Made by a program: the position numbers and the translations under genes. Shown here one piece after another: positions 19,450 through 29,666 of a DNA stretch of 52,714 bases. The notes beneath the pieces were generated by a model that saw nothing but the letters and a program-made list of their open reading frames with translations, was not told the DNA's origin and did no database searches. This DNA is from Chara braunii (lineage: Eukaryota; Streptophyta; Charophyceae; Charales; Characeae). Position 1 is the stretch's first letter; each line of letters opens with the position of its first letter. The DNA lies in the NCBI GenBank assembly GCA_003427395.1, contig BFEA01000212.1:1448367-1501080 (forward strand). Direction: 5' to 3'.

Positions 19450-20492
19450 GTGATCGACGAGTTTCGCACTCAGTACCGCCACTGCCCTGACTATCGCGAC
19501 ATCCATGCGACCCTTCAGACTCGCAAGACCGCCCCGAACTACTCTCTTAGCGACAACGGTCTTGTGTACTGGCACAGTTTACAAGGCACCACGGTTCCCT
19601 CCACTGGACAACTACGTGTCCGGGCAGTAACAGAGTTCCATTACCAGGCAGCCGCCGATGATATGGGCTTCCACAAGACGTTGGCTCGTGTGAGCCGCCT
19701 GTACGTGTGGCCGAAGCGCAAGGACTTTGTGAAGGACTACGTCGCAGAGTGTCCCAACTGTCAGGAGGTGAACAATGCGAACCACCTGCCTTATGGTTTG
19801 CTCCAACCTCTTCCTATCCCTAAGGGTCGTTGGCAGTCCATCTCGATGGACTTTATCGGTCCTCTTCGTCCTCCGACCCCCCGCGGTCATGATGCTATCC
19901 TGGTCGTCGTCGACCGCTTCATGAAGCGCGCACGCTTTGTTCCGTGCCGCTATGCCATCAGTGCACGTGAGGTCGCCGATATCGTGTTTGACCGAGTCCT
20001 GCGTGACTACGACTTATCTTTGAGCATCATATCTAACCGTGACCCCCGCTTTACCAGCCGATTCTGGCGACGGCTCCACGAGGTTTACGGCACCCAGCTC
20101 CGCTTCTCCTCGTCTTACAATCCCCAGACTGATGGTCAGACTGAGGTCACGAACAAGACTCTCGGAGATATTCTCCGAAAGATTGCTCATGACAACCAGC
20201 AGTGGGATCTCCATCTTGCCCTTGCAGAGATAGCCTACAACCGCGCCGTCTCGCTAGCCACGGGGATGTCGCCTTACTATTGCCACCTCGACTATCACCC
20301 TCATGTTCCCGCGGACTTCCTTCGACCGTCACAGATGCACCCCGACACGAGTTGTCCCGCGTTGGATGACTGGGTTGCACACATGACGTCGATCATGAAG
20401 ACCGCGCATGAGCACATAACCGCTTCCCAGACTCGCATGGCAGCACATGCGAACCGATCGAGGATGGATCATCCATTCAAGACGGTGATGAT
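19450..20492 (+). pseudogene. pol: E3 pol: integrase, zinc domain and core
   Basis: The zinc segment includes GFHKTLARV ... CPNCQ (C-x2-C). The core has Asp in SISMDFIGPL, then SIISNRDPRFTSRFW in which the expected SDRD is SNRD, so the second catalytic Asp appears changed to Asn (GAC to AAC), and Glu in DGQTEVTN. LAEIAYNRAVSLATGMSPY follows. The sequence is one frame for about 345 residues; a single-base change near 20480 shifts it into the chromodomain frame, and the open frame's last about 45 residues (to 20628) are out of phase. Confidence 0.9.
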
Positions 20493-21104
20493 GTGCTTAT
20501 CGACGCTCGCCACTTACAGCTCAAAGAGAACACGCTTCGCAAGTTTCGGCGTCGCTTCTTTGGCCCATGCCGCATTCTCCAGGCCGTCGGTTCTAATACG
20601 GCTTCTAGCCCGGTCAACTTCCGTGTGAAGCTGCCCGACTACCTACGTCAGGGTCGTGTGCACGATGTCTACCACGTCTTGTTACTGCGTCCCTATTGTC
20701 GACCATCTGAGCGTTTCGTCGGACGACCATACGAGCGTCGTCCACCCATCATGGTGGACGACCACAAGGAGTCCCTCGTTTCAGACATCACTGGTCGTCA
20801 AGTCACCGACGACAACCCTCCTCACGTCGAGTATCTCGTACATTGGAAGGGTTACCCTGATGAGGAGGTTACTTGGGAGCCCCTTGAGCACTTGCAACAC
20901 GCTCGCATGTTGGTGTGTGCCTATGACCGTGCTTGTCGTGCTGGGTTGACTGCTCCTCCTTAGCCCACTGACCCTCCTCCTCCCTCGACTGAGGAGACCG
21001 CTGAAGTCGAGCCTGCTCCATCCGAGGTAGACCTTCAACATCTGTCGGATGCTTTTGAGCGTCCACAGCGCACTCGTCGTCATCCTGCTCGATACGACAA
21101 TTGA
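20493..21104 (+). pseudogene. pol: E3 pol: GPY/F module and canonical chromodomain
   Basis: RRFFGPCRILQAVG (GPY/F-like) and VYHVLLLRPY are followed by a classical chromodomain: VEYLVHWKGYPDEEVTWEP with LEHLQHARMLVCAYD. Chromodomains of this type bind methylated histone tails and guide integration in chromoviruses (family knowledge). The open frame ends at TAG 20961-20963, but the same frame continues 46 codons (Pro/Glu-rich, then RPQRTRRHPARYDN) to TGA at 21102-21104, so TAG is probably a nonsense mutation in a longer tail. Confidence 0.88.
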
Positions 21105-22216
21105 CTCTGACTTATCTTCCCATGTCTTTGACTTCTCAGTACTCCATCCACTCCAGTTTTGCCACTTCAGCTCGTCGACGTTGCTGCTCTTCCTCGACGG
21201 CATTCCGGACTTTTCATCATGGACGTCATCGGCAGCTTCATGGACTTCGTCACGATCAGCTCTGCCTACTTCAGACATCATCGCTCTCTTACCACCTTAC
21301 CATGTACAGTACCCTGGTTGTGTCGCATGATGGTCTCCCTTTGCCGGGTTCCTCTGAGTTGGGCTCTCCCTTGGTATACGCATAGGCATCGGGACCGTAA
21401 CGTTGTTTTGGCTTCCCAGCTTACGGATCCAGCTCCGACTTCCCCCACCTTAGGAGTCATTTGCATGATTCCCTTACCCATCACTTTTTCTACCCACTGT
21501 CGGCCCTCACGCCCTTATTAGGCAGCCTCGCATGCTTCATCTAGGTGCGCCCAGTATACTAGGCTCCCTTGTTCCCTTGCATGGTCGACCCTCCATAGCG
21601 GTCACCCCTTTAGTCGAGCATTACCCGCCTTGATGGTATATCGGTTAGGGTCATTGGTTATGTTCGCTCCCAGTTCCCTACCCTCATTGAGCCTAATGAC
21701 ATGTGTCTCCTTGTCATTTTGTGTGGATGCCCTTAGGAGTTATCGACCCCTAGGCTGCATTCGCCACCCTCAGAGACCATTCCACCCTTTGGTTTGCGGC
21801 ACACTCCTCCTGTGACATATGGTTGTCTTGTTGTTGCTTTGTTGCTCTCAGACTGAGGCTACTGCCTCTAGCATTTCTAGGATTTAGTTGTTCTGCTTTT
21901 GCTATTCTTAGGACTTGTACGCTAGTCAGTTGTTTCCAGACTGAGGTTACTACCTCCAACATTCTAGGATCTAGCTATCATTACTTTCTGCTTTCCTAGG
22001 ACATGTATGCTAGTTAGTTGCTTCTGCTTTCACTTAGGCTGTTAGCTGTGACATTGCTGTTTTTGTGACATTTTCTATCCTAGGTTGCATCGCATGGACT
22101 CAGCATGGAGCTTGCTCCGCATCCTAGACTACTCGGGTTTTCTTTTTTTTGGTAGAGTTCTGCTTCTTGGCGGAAGCGTGCTTGTATCTAGGCGATCCAT
22201 CACAGGCCGAGGATCG
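21105..22216 (+). other. E3 3' untranslated region with imperfect tandem repeat
   Basis: About 1.1 kb lies between the end of pol and LTR C3, without coding similarity. Two diverged copies of an about 88-bp unit lie at 21847-21936 and 21937-22023 (CAGACTGAGGYTACTRCCTC ... CTAGGAYWTRTAYGCTAGT). The purine tract before the LTR is weak (AGGCCGAGGATCG). Confidence 0.6.
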
Positions 22217-22530
22217 TGTAGCGGACCTCTAGTTGGCCTGTGAGACCGGCCCCTTGGCCTGTTCTCACAGGCCTGTGTTGTATTCGGGGTAGTCCAGTCC
22301 AGGCCGGTACCTCTGTCAGTACCCACCAGTCCAGTCCAGTCCAGTCCAATCAGTCCGCTGGGGTATACCCCAGTTGTTGTCTGTTTTTTATATCATTATA
22401 CATTCGCACATTGTGGAGTACGTGTGTTGGAGTCTAGCGTGGGAGCTGCGATGTGCCATGTCACTCCCCCTTCATCCTCCATCTCCATCTCTATCCCAGG
22501 CGGAGCACCACACCTGGTGGGTCCGCCACA
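22217..22530 (+). mobile_element. LTR C3, probable 3' LTR of E3 (314 bp)
   Basis: It starts TGTAGCGGACCTC and ends GTCCGCCACA. It is colinear with LTR C2 apart from an about 94-bp extra segment before the end. It contains a perfect 11-bp inverted repeat GGCCTGTGAGA / TCTCACAGGCC (22235-22245, 22263-22273) and CCAGT tandem units. No primer-binding site follows, so it acts as a 3' or solo LTR. Confidence 0.7.
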
Positions 22531-22568
22531 CCCGCAGATTAAAGGACTTCTCAGGGGACTATCGAAGT

Positions 22569-22582
22569 AAAGGAGAAGGGAG
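22569..22582 (+). promoter_or_regulatory. Polypurine tract before LTR F3
   Basis: AAAGGAGAAGGGAG lies immediately upstream of the TG that starts the family-F-like repeat. It is a clean purine tract in the plus-strand primer position, and E7 has a comparable purine-rich stretch before LTR F1. Confidence 0.55.
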
Positions 22583-23560
22583 TGCGAGGATTTGGCTCCT
22601 CGGCGAGCCTAAGGGGCCCCTTTTTAAGTGTGCCCCCCGTAAGTAAAGGCGGGCCTGACAAATCACGAGAGGCCCTGCTATCAATTTCGTATTTGGGGTT
22701 CAGGCAGTTGTGTTGCATCAGTTGGTTGAGGGAACCCTGGCCACGAGCAGGAAAACTTTCCACGACCTTCTAGGCCTTTTCTGAAAAGCAGGCCCTGAGC
22801 CACATCTGCAGCCATATACACAGACAGTTGGGAGGCATAACCGAATAAGGCCCAGCTACCTGGGGCCTACCAGAAGCTTCTAGGCGCAGGCCCAGCCCAG
22901 CCAGACCGCAGGCCAGGCCAGACTCTTTCCATATAGGAAAGAGCTTGCTGCCTGGTGAGGCATTCGGGCACTTGCAAGTTTGCGGCAGCGCTGCTGGAGT
23001 GGACGCTCGCAGGCTGCTGCTAGCGCAGAGCAAGGTGCAGAGTACGTGTGGTTGTGCAGAAGGAAGGGCGCTGCTGATGGCAGTGCCATAGCTTAGCTTC
23101 CATAGCTGGTTGGGGCTTGGTGTTACAGCAAGGTGTAGTGGTGGTCTTCGTGCATGAGGGAGAAGACGTGGGTGAAAGACAAAGGAGAGAGAGTGAAAAG
23201 GAGAGATGAGGATGATGGTGTGAGGGCACATACCTGGTATTGGCGACATCTTCATGTACTTTTGTGACCGCTGACATCAATAGTTGCATTGTCAATTCGT
23301 AGGCAGATAGTAGCTGTGTGAGAGTAGTCTGGGCGCAGAGTGCCAAGTAGGGGGAAGGACCTGGACACTTATGTTGGTGATGATGACAGTAAGCTCTCAT
23401 TGACATTCGGTTTCAGTGTTTCGATTCTCCATTGGTGTAATATTGGTGCAATGCTGCTTTCTGGACACTGTGGGACTTTCTGGCTTTCAATATGATTGTG
23501 CAATCTGGATTCTGTCATCTCACTATTGCTCATTTTCCTTGCACTTTGCTATTTTAAAAA
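22583..23560 (+). mobile_element. LTR F3, diverged family-F LTR
   Basis: It aligns loosely with 48710-49800: AAAGGCGGGCCTGA, GAGGCCCT, a GGCAGTTGTGTTGCATCAGTT-like block, GGTGGTCTTCG, a purine-rich block followed by ACATACCTGGT, and CTCATTTTCCTTGCAC near the end. About 1 kb, no coding content; its right border is uncertain. The minus-strand open frames over it are not supported. Confidence 0.6.
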
Positions 23561-23589
23561 ATAAAAATTAAAAACTGCAAAGAAAAAGA

Positions 23590-24915
23590 TGTTACGATCT
23601 TGGCAAATTTTGAATTACACATTCATGAGAAAGCACAATGCCGTCCAATTGCAAAAGAAATGAATGAACTTTAGAGGAGAGAGAGAGGGAAAGAAGAAGA
23701 AGAAGAAGATTACAGAAAGAAAAACAAGAAGATGTACACCAGGAAAGACCAATGATATTTCCCTTCTTCTTCGCCAACCACTCTCCTCCTCCTTTTCTCC
23801 TCCCCTCATATTCAAACAATAAGTAATAATAATAATATTGTTGAATGGCTGAACCAGAATCAATGTTTGAATCCCTCTTCTACTGCAGGCACAACATGAG
23901 GTCCACCATAGCCACGACCGCCCCTCTTCCTCCTCTTTATGTCCAACAAGGCTATGGCGGACTACTAGGGCGTCGCTCTACTGTGCAAACGACAACACAA
24001 AGCAGCTATACTCGCTGTTGTTTAGGCCGCCATGCCTGACTCTGCCTTGAAGCTCTCTTGGTGCGGTGCAACCCCGACTGGGGCCTTCCAGATGCAGCAC
24101 CTAACAAGGTGATGAAGATGGTGCCCACCATAGCCAGTTAGGTACCTCGGCACTCTCCCTCCTAGCCCTCTGCTTCCTCCTCTTCCTACCGGTAGAGCTT
24201 CACCATAGCTGAGGTGCGAGCTCCCGGTCTCCTTCCTCCTAGCAGCGTTGTACTGTCCAGCGCTCCAACCAACGCTCCAGGCAGTGTGTCGCCAAACTTG
24301 CACACCGAAGAACGAGGAGGAGCACTTTGATCCTCCTGGAGATATAGCGGCCTACTCCCCTCTTCGGCGGTGACTTCCTAGGCTGCATGGCCTCCAAGCA
24401 ACCGATACTTCCTCCCTTTCAAAGGGAAACATCGTTGCAGACTCTGATATTGCCCGTACAGGCCCTAGACTCGGACTGGTTGGCCTAGACCTAGCCTACA
24501 AGTACTGCGCCTCTAAAAATGCCAACTTTTGTCTTCTTTTGCTTGGCCTCGAGTACCCGGCACATCTACTTCTACTTGGTGTGGTACCGGCCTACCTGTT
24601 ACTTGAGTGTTTTTCCACTGCTCTAAGTGTCGTGGTCCTCTTACCCCGCCACTTAAGTGTTTTCCCTTGCTGCAACCCTCAATGTCAATGCCACAAGTAA
24701 GTACCGGCCCTTCGGGCTGCCCACACAGGTAAGTACCCTTGCGGGTCACACACACTGAGGCCGACAAGCACTCAGGCAGGCACGCAGGTCACCAAGCACG
24801 CACACAAACATAGACTTAGAAAACTCAGTAGAATGCGGCAATCTCAGCAAGGCATCCATTCCAACAGCAGAACTCAGGAATCGGCAGTGTTTTCAGTATG
24901 CGTTTTGGTGGGTCA
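23590..24915 (-). mobile_element. LTR A3, 3' LTR of E4 (1326 bp)
   Basis: Reverse-complement copy of LTR A1/A2. On the minus strand it starts TGACCCACCAAAACG right after a purine tract and ends CGTAACA. It lies directly downstream of E4 pol on the same strand, which ties LTR family A to the E4 lineage. The CT-rich microsatellite of A1 is present in complement (GAA repeats, about 23690-23712). Confidence 0.85.
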
Positions 24916-25428
24916 TTAAACTACCCCCCCATCAACAGCGAGGTTCCTTTGAGCGAGTAACTCACTCAAAGTCCCTGCACAACGCATCATATACATAGAT
25001 GGCAAAGGTGATCGGGTATGTTCAGTAGGAGTGAAGGAAGCATTAAACTTCGGTTGCTGTTCGGAGACAATCAGTCGTTCGTATGCTTTGACGACTGGGC
25101 GTGCACTCTGCAACAAGTCTCTCCTAGAAATCCAATAAAAATCATATAACGGGTGATACAAAAAATGAACCTTGTATTGCCTGTTCTTCCCCTTTCCACT
25201 ATGTTCGACAATTCTATCAATCTTGTGACCGACGTTGATTGCACAAGGGATCATCGATTCTCGATACATAAAAGTTTTGGGTGACCGATACGGAAACAAC
25301 TTTGATGCGTGAAAGACTGGGTACGTGCGCAGATGAGAAGGCATGTTGATCATATAAGGACTGAATGAATCATCCCCCCGTGGTTTGGCACCTTTCAAAT
25401 AACGTAATACTGAGGAAGAAGCTTTCAC
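24916..25428 (-). pseudogene. pol: E4 pol: integrase C-terminus and chromo-like tail
   Basis: SPYMINMPSHLRTYPVFHASKLFPYRS is the region after GPY/F. The tail HKIDRIVEHSGKGKNRQYKV continues to FYWISRRDLLQSARPVVKAYERL, matching the E1/E2/E5/E6/E7 tail although EDRWF has become FYWIS. About 55 further residues extend to the purine tract and are not present in the relatives; the frame simply runs on into non-conserved sequence. Confidence 0.8.
24918..24936 (-). promoter_or_regulatory. E4 polypurine tract
   Basis: On the minus strand GATGGGGGGTAGTTTAA precedes the LTR start. The G-run is a typical plus-strand primer core, and it overlaps the last codons of the pol open frame. Confidence 0.65.
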
Positions 25429-26207
25429 GACACACCTTCTTCTTTAATAAACTCAGACATTTTGACCCAGACATAACTTCTGGTTGTGTGAAAGGTTCAG
25501 CTGCAACTGCAACACTGAGCAAGCGATCAAACTTAGCGTTGTAGCCAGGCTGGCCAGGTGTCAGATCAGGAAACAAATAGGATAGGGGATTGCAAATCTG
25601 CCACCTGAGGTGCAACCCATTAGGTGTCATCCCGATGGAGGAGTGTATGGAGTCGTTGTACAACCCCTGCATAATCGGTAATTCCTCATCCCCCAAGTTC
25701 TAATCGAGAACAATTAGGGCACAAAGAAGTTAGATCACGGTCTGGTTGATCTCTCCTCAGCCAATCCATTGGCTTCGGGATGTCGACCAGACGTCATCTT
25801 GCGTTTGATGTCATAGATCTGGGAGGTGTAGTCCTTCCAATCTGCACTTATGAACCTAGTGTCCTGGTCACTCACAAGAGTCTTCGGGGGGGCATACTGC
25901 AGAATGTACCTCTTGTTAAATTCCTTGATCACAAGGTCAACTGGGGCGTGAGGTGGCAACGAAATCAAATTCAGAAATTTTGAAAAGCAGTCAATGATCA
26001 CCATCACCTGCGAATATTCGTTCTTGCTCCTCTTTCCCATGTCTGTGAAGTCAATGGAGACAAACTCATCAGGGCCATCAGGGATAGGAAGAGGATGCAG
26101 CAGCCCAAAGGACTTTGCCGAGATGGTTTGATGCGTTGACATACTTGACATTCAACCACAATTTTTTGGGCCATTGCTTTCATCCCAGGCCAAACAAACT
26201 TTTCCAA
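25370..26207 (-). pseudogene. pol: E4 pol: integrase zinc domain and core
   Basis: Several frames are needed. The zinc part has FVWPGMKAMAQKIVVECQVCQ; the core has FVSIDFTDM (first Asp), KTLVSDQDTRF (second Asp) and EANGLAEE (Glu). The segment ELPIMQGLYNDSIHSSIGMTPNGLHL continues the core in another frame. Frameshifts lie near 25740, 25430 and 26150. A 43-bp-spaced direct repeat (26188-26219 and 26231-26262) duplicates part of the zinc region. Confidence 0.85.
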
Positions 26208-26259
26208 TAGGCTTCCGTACTTTCATTTCTGGCCAAACAAACTTTTCCAACAGGCTTCC

Positions 26260-26763
26260 CTAGTTTTTTTCAAAACTGAAGTATCCACTCCGACTATGAG
26301 CCAAGTCCAAGAAGTGAATGCGGAGAGGCTCATGATTGGGTACACACAACCGGTCATGCTTTCCATAGCGTCGGAAAAGCAAACCTTCACACTTGTGGAA
26401 ATCAGGCTGACTGCTAGGGTCAACTTTGATCTGCTCAAGGATGGGACTGAGTTCTCTACCCTTGGCAGTTTGCTCAACTAGTTGCTCAACTAGTTTCTCC
26501 TTCAGTTTCTTCCGGATGTCGTAGGAGCTCATAAGGCAAGTCATGTACTCAGGGTGGCAAGACAAAGCATCCGCAACGTGATTGTAACAACCTTTCTTGT
26601 GTTTGAGTTCAAGATCATACACATCAATCTCATGCAGCCAGCGAGCCGATGTAGTTAACGGATTAATTTGTGTTTTGATCCATTTCAAAGTCTCATGGTC
26701 TGAGAACACTTTGAAATGACGACCCAAGAGGTAATGTTTCCAACAAGTTAGTGCCTTACTCAA
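26260..26763 (-). pseudogene. pol: E4 pol: RNase H end and integrase leader
   Basis: CWKHYLLGRHFKVFSDHETLKWI contains the RNase H Asp segment (SDH); YNHVADALSCHPEY is the VADALSR end with Arg changed to Cys. The linker KCEGLLFRRYGKHDRLCVPN leads to the zinc domain. A 15-bp in-frame duplication gives LVEQLVEQ. It is in a different frame from RT because of an indel between 26763 and 26826. Confidence 0.85.
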
Positions 26764-26825
26764 GGCAAGAGTTCTCTCATGTAGGTGGAGGTAGCTACCT
26801 GCTGACTGGGCATACGTTTGCTATA

Positions 26826-27974
26826 TTACTCAAGCGGATATAAGTCGTCACCATCATCTTGTTGAAGCACTGTGTCGATCCCGTGCAAGCTCGCATCCGT
26901 AGTTACTACGAATGTGCATTTGGGATCTACAATGCGGAGCACCAGATGACTCACGAATGCCTCCTTCAATGCTTGGAAGGCGGTCGTGCATTCCCCATCC
27001 CACGTATAAGACACATTCTTGCTTGTCAATTTGGACAATGGACGGGCGATGATAGAAAATGTGAGCACAAACTTATGGTAATATGACGCGAGACCAAGGA
27101 AAGAACGCAACTCTCGGGCCTTTGCTGGTTGAGGCCATTTGCGGATGACCTCAACTTTGGTTGCCTCGGGCTCTAGGCCTGCAGCGAACAACCAATGTCC
27201 AAGGTAGATGACGTTGTCCCTCCCAAACTCAAATTTCTCTAAGTTGAGATGAAGTTGTGCATCCTTGAGGATTTGCAACACTTCCTCAAGGTGTCTCATG
27301 TGCTCCTCCATCGACTTGTTGAAGATTAGTATGCCATCCAAATAAATAACAACAAATCGATTGATCTCACTGCAGAACACCTTGTCCATGAGGCTTTGAA
27401 AGGTGGCTGGTGCATTCGTGAGACTGAAGGGCATGATGGTAAATTCGTACAACCCATTGCGAGTTTTGAACGCAGTTTTATGCGGGTCTGCAGGGTCGAC
27501 TTCAATCTTGTGGTAACCAGACTTGAGGTCGATCTTGCTGAAGACCTTGTAATCACCTGCAGCATCAAGCAAATCATCAATGCGTGGCAAAGTGTCTGCA
27601 TTCGTTTTTGTTATTCTGTTCAGTCCGCGGTGATTAATACACATCCGTAATTTGCCTCCTTTCTTAGGGATAAACAAAACCGCTGCACCGAATTCCAATT
27701 TGCTCGGTTTGATCCATCCTTTTTCAAGCATGTCATTGATTCGTCTTCTCAAGTCACCCATTTTGCCTGAGCCCATTCGATAGACACAACCTTTTGGAGG
27801 AGTGTTGCCTTCTATCAACTCGATCTTGTGTTGGAACGGACGCACGAGAACTCCACGTGGTTCGCCCAAAAATTTAGGGAATCGGTTGAGAAGACTGCGG
27901 ATCTTTGATGGAATCTCCGGAGGTGGACAATCAGAATCTGGTGCTTGCATATCGGACTGCATAGGTGCAACCAA
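26826..27974 (-). pseudogene. pol: E4 pol: reverse transcriptase and RNase H start
   Basis: A 382-codon open frame with RT motifs LRMCINHRGLN (usually CIDYR), [30 protein letters not shown], then YLDG at 27333-27344 in place of the catalytic YLDD. LRSFLGLASYYHKFV and the RNase H start VVTTDASLHGIDTVLQQ follow. The Gly replacing the second Asp would abolish polymerisation by family rules. Its N-terminal part (residues 1-60) is the protease-RT linker with PPPEIPSKIRSLLNRFPKFL. Confidence 0.9.
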
Positions 27975-28009
27975 AACAACAGGATTTGAAGTAGAACAAT
28001 TTGGACTAG

Positions 28010-28130
28010 AAGTAGATTCAGTAGAGGTAGAAGTAAAGGTAGAAGTAGAGGTAGAAGTAAAGGTAGAAGCAGAGGTAGACGTAAAGGTAGAAGTAGAGGT
28101 AGAAGTAGCGGTAGAAGTAGTTGCATGGAA
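28010..28130. repeat. GTAGAR/GTAAAG hexamer array in the E4 protease-RT linker
   Basis: About twenty units of GTAGAG, GTAGAA or GTAAAG, with period 6 and a superimposed period of 12, occupy the linker region of pol. On the minus strand it translates as Leu/Pro runs. Other elements have no such array at this place, so it expanded in this copy or lineage. Confidence 0.75.
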
Positions 28131-28292
28131 GTAGAAATAACATGCAAAGTAGAACCGTTATGTACAACAAAAATAAAAGGCACATGAGCAGGCCTAACAA
28201 AGGCTATATACATTTGCTCATCATGCTTGTGCCTACGCCACTTCTTGCAAAATTTCATTGCGTTGGAAAAAGTCACTCGGGACTCGTGCGGC

Positions 28293-28679
28293 TCATCCAA
28301 GAGGACGGGATGCTCGAATCCCTGTGGCATCTTTGACCATGAATTGTGAGTCCTTCCGCATGGTTCTTTCGCATTGGGCCTGCAACCAGCCCAAGCCAAT
28401 AACCGCGTCGAAGGGGCACTTATCAAGGACATAGAAGTTCAACTCATGTGGGATTGTGTGGTCTGCATCAAAGGTAGTGCACACACCTTTGACTGCATGC
28501 ATAGATGTGACAACCTCTTGGTTGCCCACTTGGGTCCGACAAGGATTCTGCAAAGTTGCTTGCTTTATTCCCAAGCGTGCCTTTCGAATGTCATGCGGCG
28601 AGAAGCAGTTGGCGGTTGCGCCACAATCAGGCAACATACGAATGTATCGATCATTAATGTGGAGCTTGAAGAAGATCAA
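28293..28679 (-). pseudogene. pol: E4 pol: aspartic protease
   Basis: LHINDRYIRMLPDCGATANCFSP carries a DCGA active site, a variant of DSGA found in some plant gypsy proteases; NFYVLDKCPFDAVIGLGWL is the second conserved strand. In the same frame as RT but separated from it by stops. Part of the protease-RT linker (VTFSNAMKFCKKWRRHKHDEQ, near 28200-28280) reads in another frame, so an indel lies near 28300. Confidence 0.82.
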
Positions 28680-28684
28680 CTTTG

Positions 28685-29666
28685 TTTTCCCCTACGCGCA
28701 CTCTTGCTTCATCTGAGCCTAGCGCAGCAAGAGAGCATGAAAGTCAATGTCTTCCAACTCCACCTAAGGCTCCTTGTAGAGGATATGCAGTTTCTCAGCC
28801 TTGGAATCAACATCAGATGGGGTCTCAAGAAAGGATTGTTGAGTGGGATCAGAGTCCGTAGAAGGACCTGCAGTTACTGGTTCAGCCTCTCCTTCTGTAG
28901 AGTGTGTTGATAATATCTCTACTGTCTTTGCTGGTTTTCCTGCTGCAATCTGAAACACTATTGGACTGAATGTCCCAATTTGGTGCAATGTAGGCAAACC
29001 CCTTTCTTTATCCTGTGTTTCCACTCACTTTCACTAATCCGGATATCTACCCATGGTTTTGTGGCAAGATCCTCCGGTTTGGGTGGAATCTTTGCTCCTT
29101 TGGGGAGGTGAATGGTGTTAGTATTGCTCTTTACTGAGTTCCTTGGCCCCTTACTCTTGAAGGCAGTCTTTTAAAACTTTAAAGGCATTCATTGATTCAT
29201 GATCATGTGTAGTTCAAACTCGTAAGCCAAAGAACACGCCAGGTCAGCATCTTGCTCTTGATCGTCACCAAGAGTAGAACCATCTGCACCAGCCTGATCA
29301 TCGAACTCTAGCACATCGTGTGATGCAAAACGGTTGCTGCCTCCATGTCGTCTGCGACCAAAGGTCTTCTTGTCGCTACCTGCTGCGTGGAACAGGTCTT
29401 GTGCCTCTGGCCTGACTACGTCCTTCACGAGGGAAAGCCAATCTGCATATTCGTCGAGTACTAGCCCAAGACGACTAGTAATGGTCGAGGGTACCGTGCC
29501 TTTGACAACATCTAGACATGATTGTGCTGTCATCTCGAAGCCGGGTGTGACAAATAGATTGCTGAGATGTGTCATCAGGTCTTTCATACTCTTTGCCCAC
29601 GTGCTGCATTTGACATAGTCAAGCCGGTATTTTGCTCTTGCTGCAGTGTGCGGATCCTGATAGACC
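28685..29666 (-). pseudogene. gag: E4 gag C-terminal half with CCHC knuckle
   Basis: Gag core sequence (RLDYVKCSTWAKSMKDLMTHL ... LDEYADWLSLVKDV) runs to 29189 and continues in the same frame past stops (PKPEDLATKPWVDIRI, SEWKHRIKKG) to a knuckle CLHCTKLGHSVQ-stop-C (C-x2-C-x4-H-x4-C with TAG inside, about 28957-28997). The N-terminal half is missing at the LTR A2 border. The protease frame is -1 relative to gag and is open back to near the knuckle, but I find no canonical slippery site there. Confidence 0.75.

Larger units (their letters stand above)
12191..22530 (+). mobile_element. E3: GC-rich chromovirus (Ty3/gypsy), decayed
   Basis: Between LTR C2 and LTR C3 lies gag with a CCHC knuckle, then protease, RT, RNase H, integrase and a canonical chromodomain, all on the plus strand. 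The coding part (14500-21104) is clearly more GC-rich and C-ending in codon use than E1, E2, E6 and E7, so it is a separate lineage. Frameshifts in gag, RT, RNase H and before the chromodomain, in-frame stops and a fold-back insertion at 16686 inactivate it. LTR membership is inferred. Confidence 0.75.
23590..29666 (-). mobile_element. E4: truncated Ty3/gypsy element, family A
   Basis: On the minus strand: C-terminal half of gag, CCHC knuckle, protease, RT, RNase H, integrase, chromo-like tail, purine tract, 3' LTR. Its 5' end is cut at 29666 where an LTR of the same family lies in the opposite direction. Multiple frameshifts, stops and a YLDG mutation in RT make it inactive. Confidence 0.88.

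Noticed and set aside
28685-28691. GGGAAAA heptamer in the E4 gag register (minus strand), as another frameshift site
   Set aside because: The gag frame has several stops before this point and no gag-like sequence there; the pol-frame linker is recognisable far upstream. The match is probably chance.
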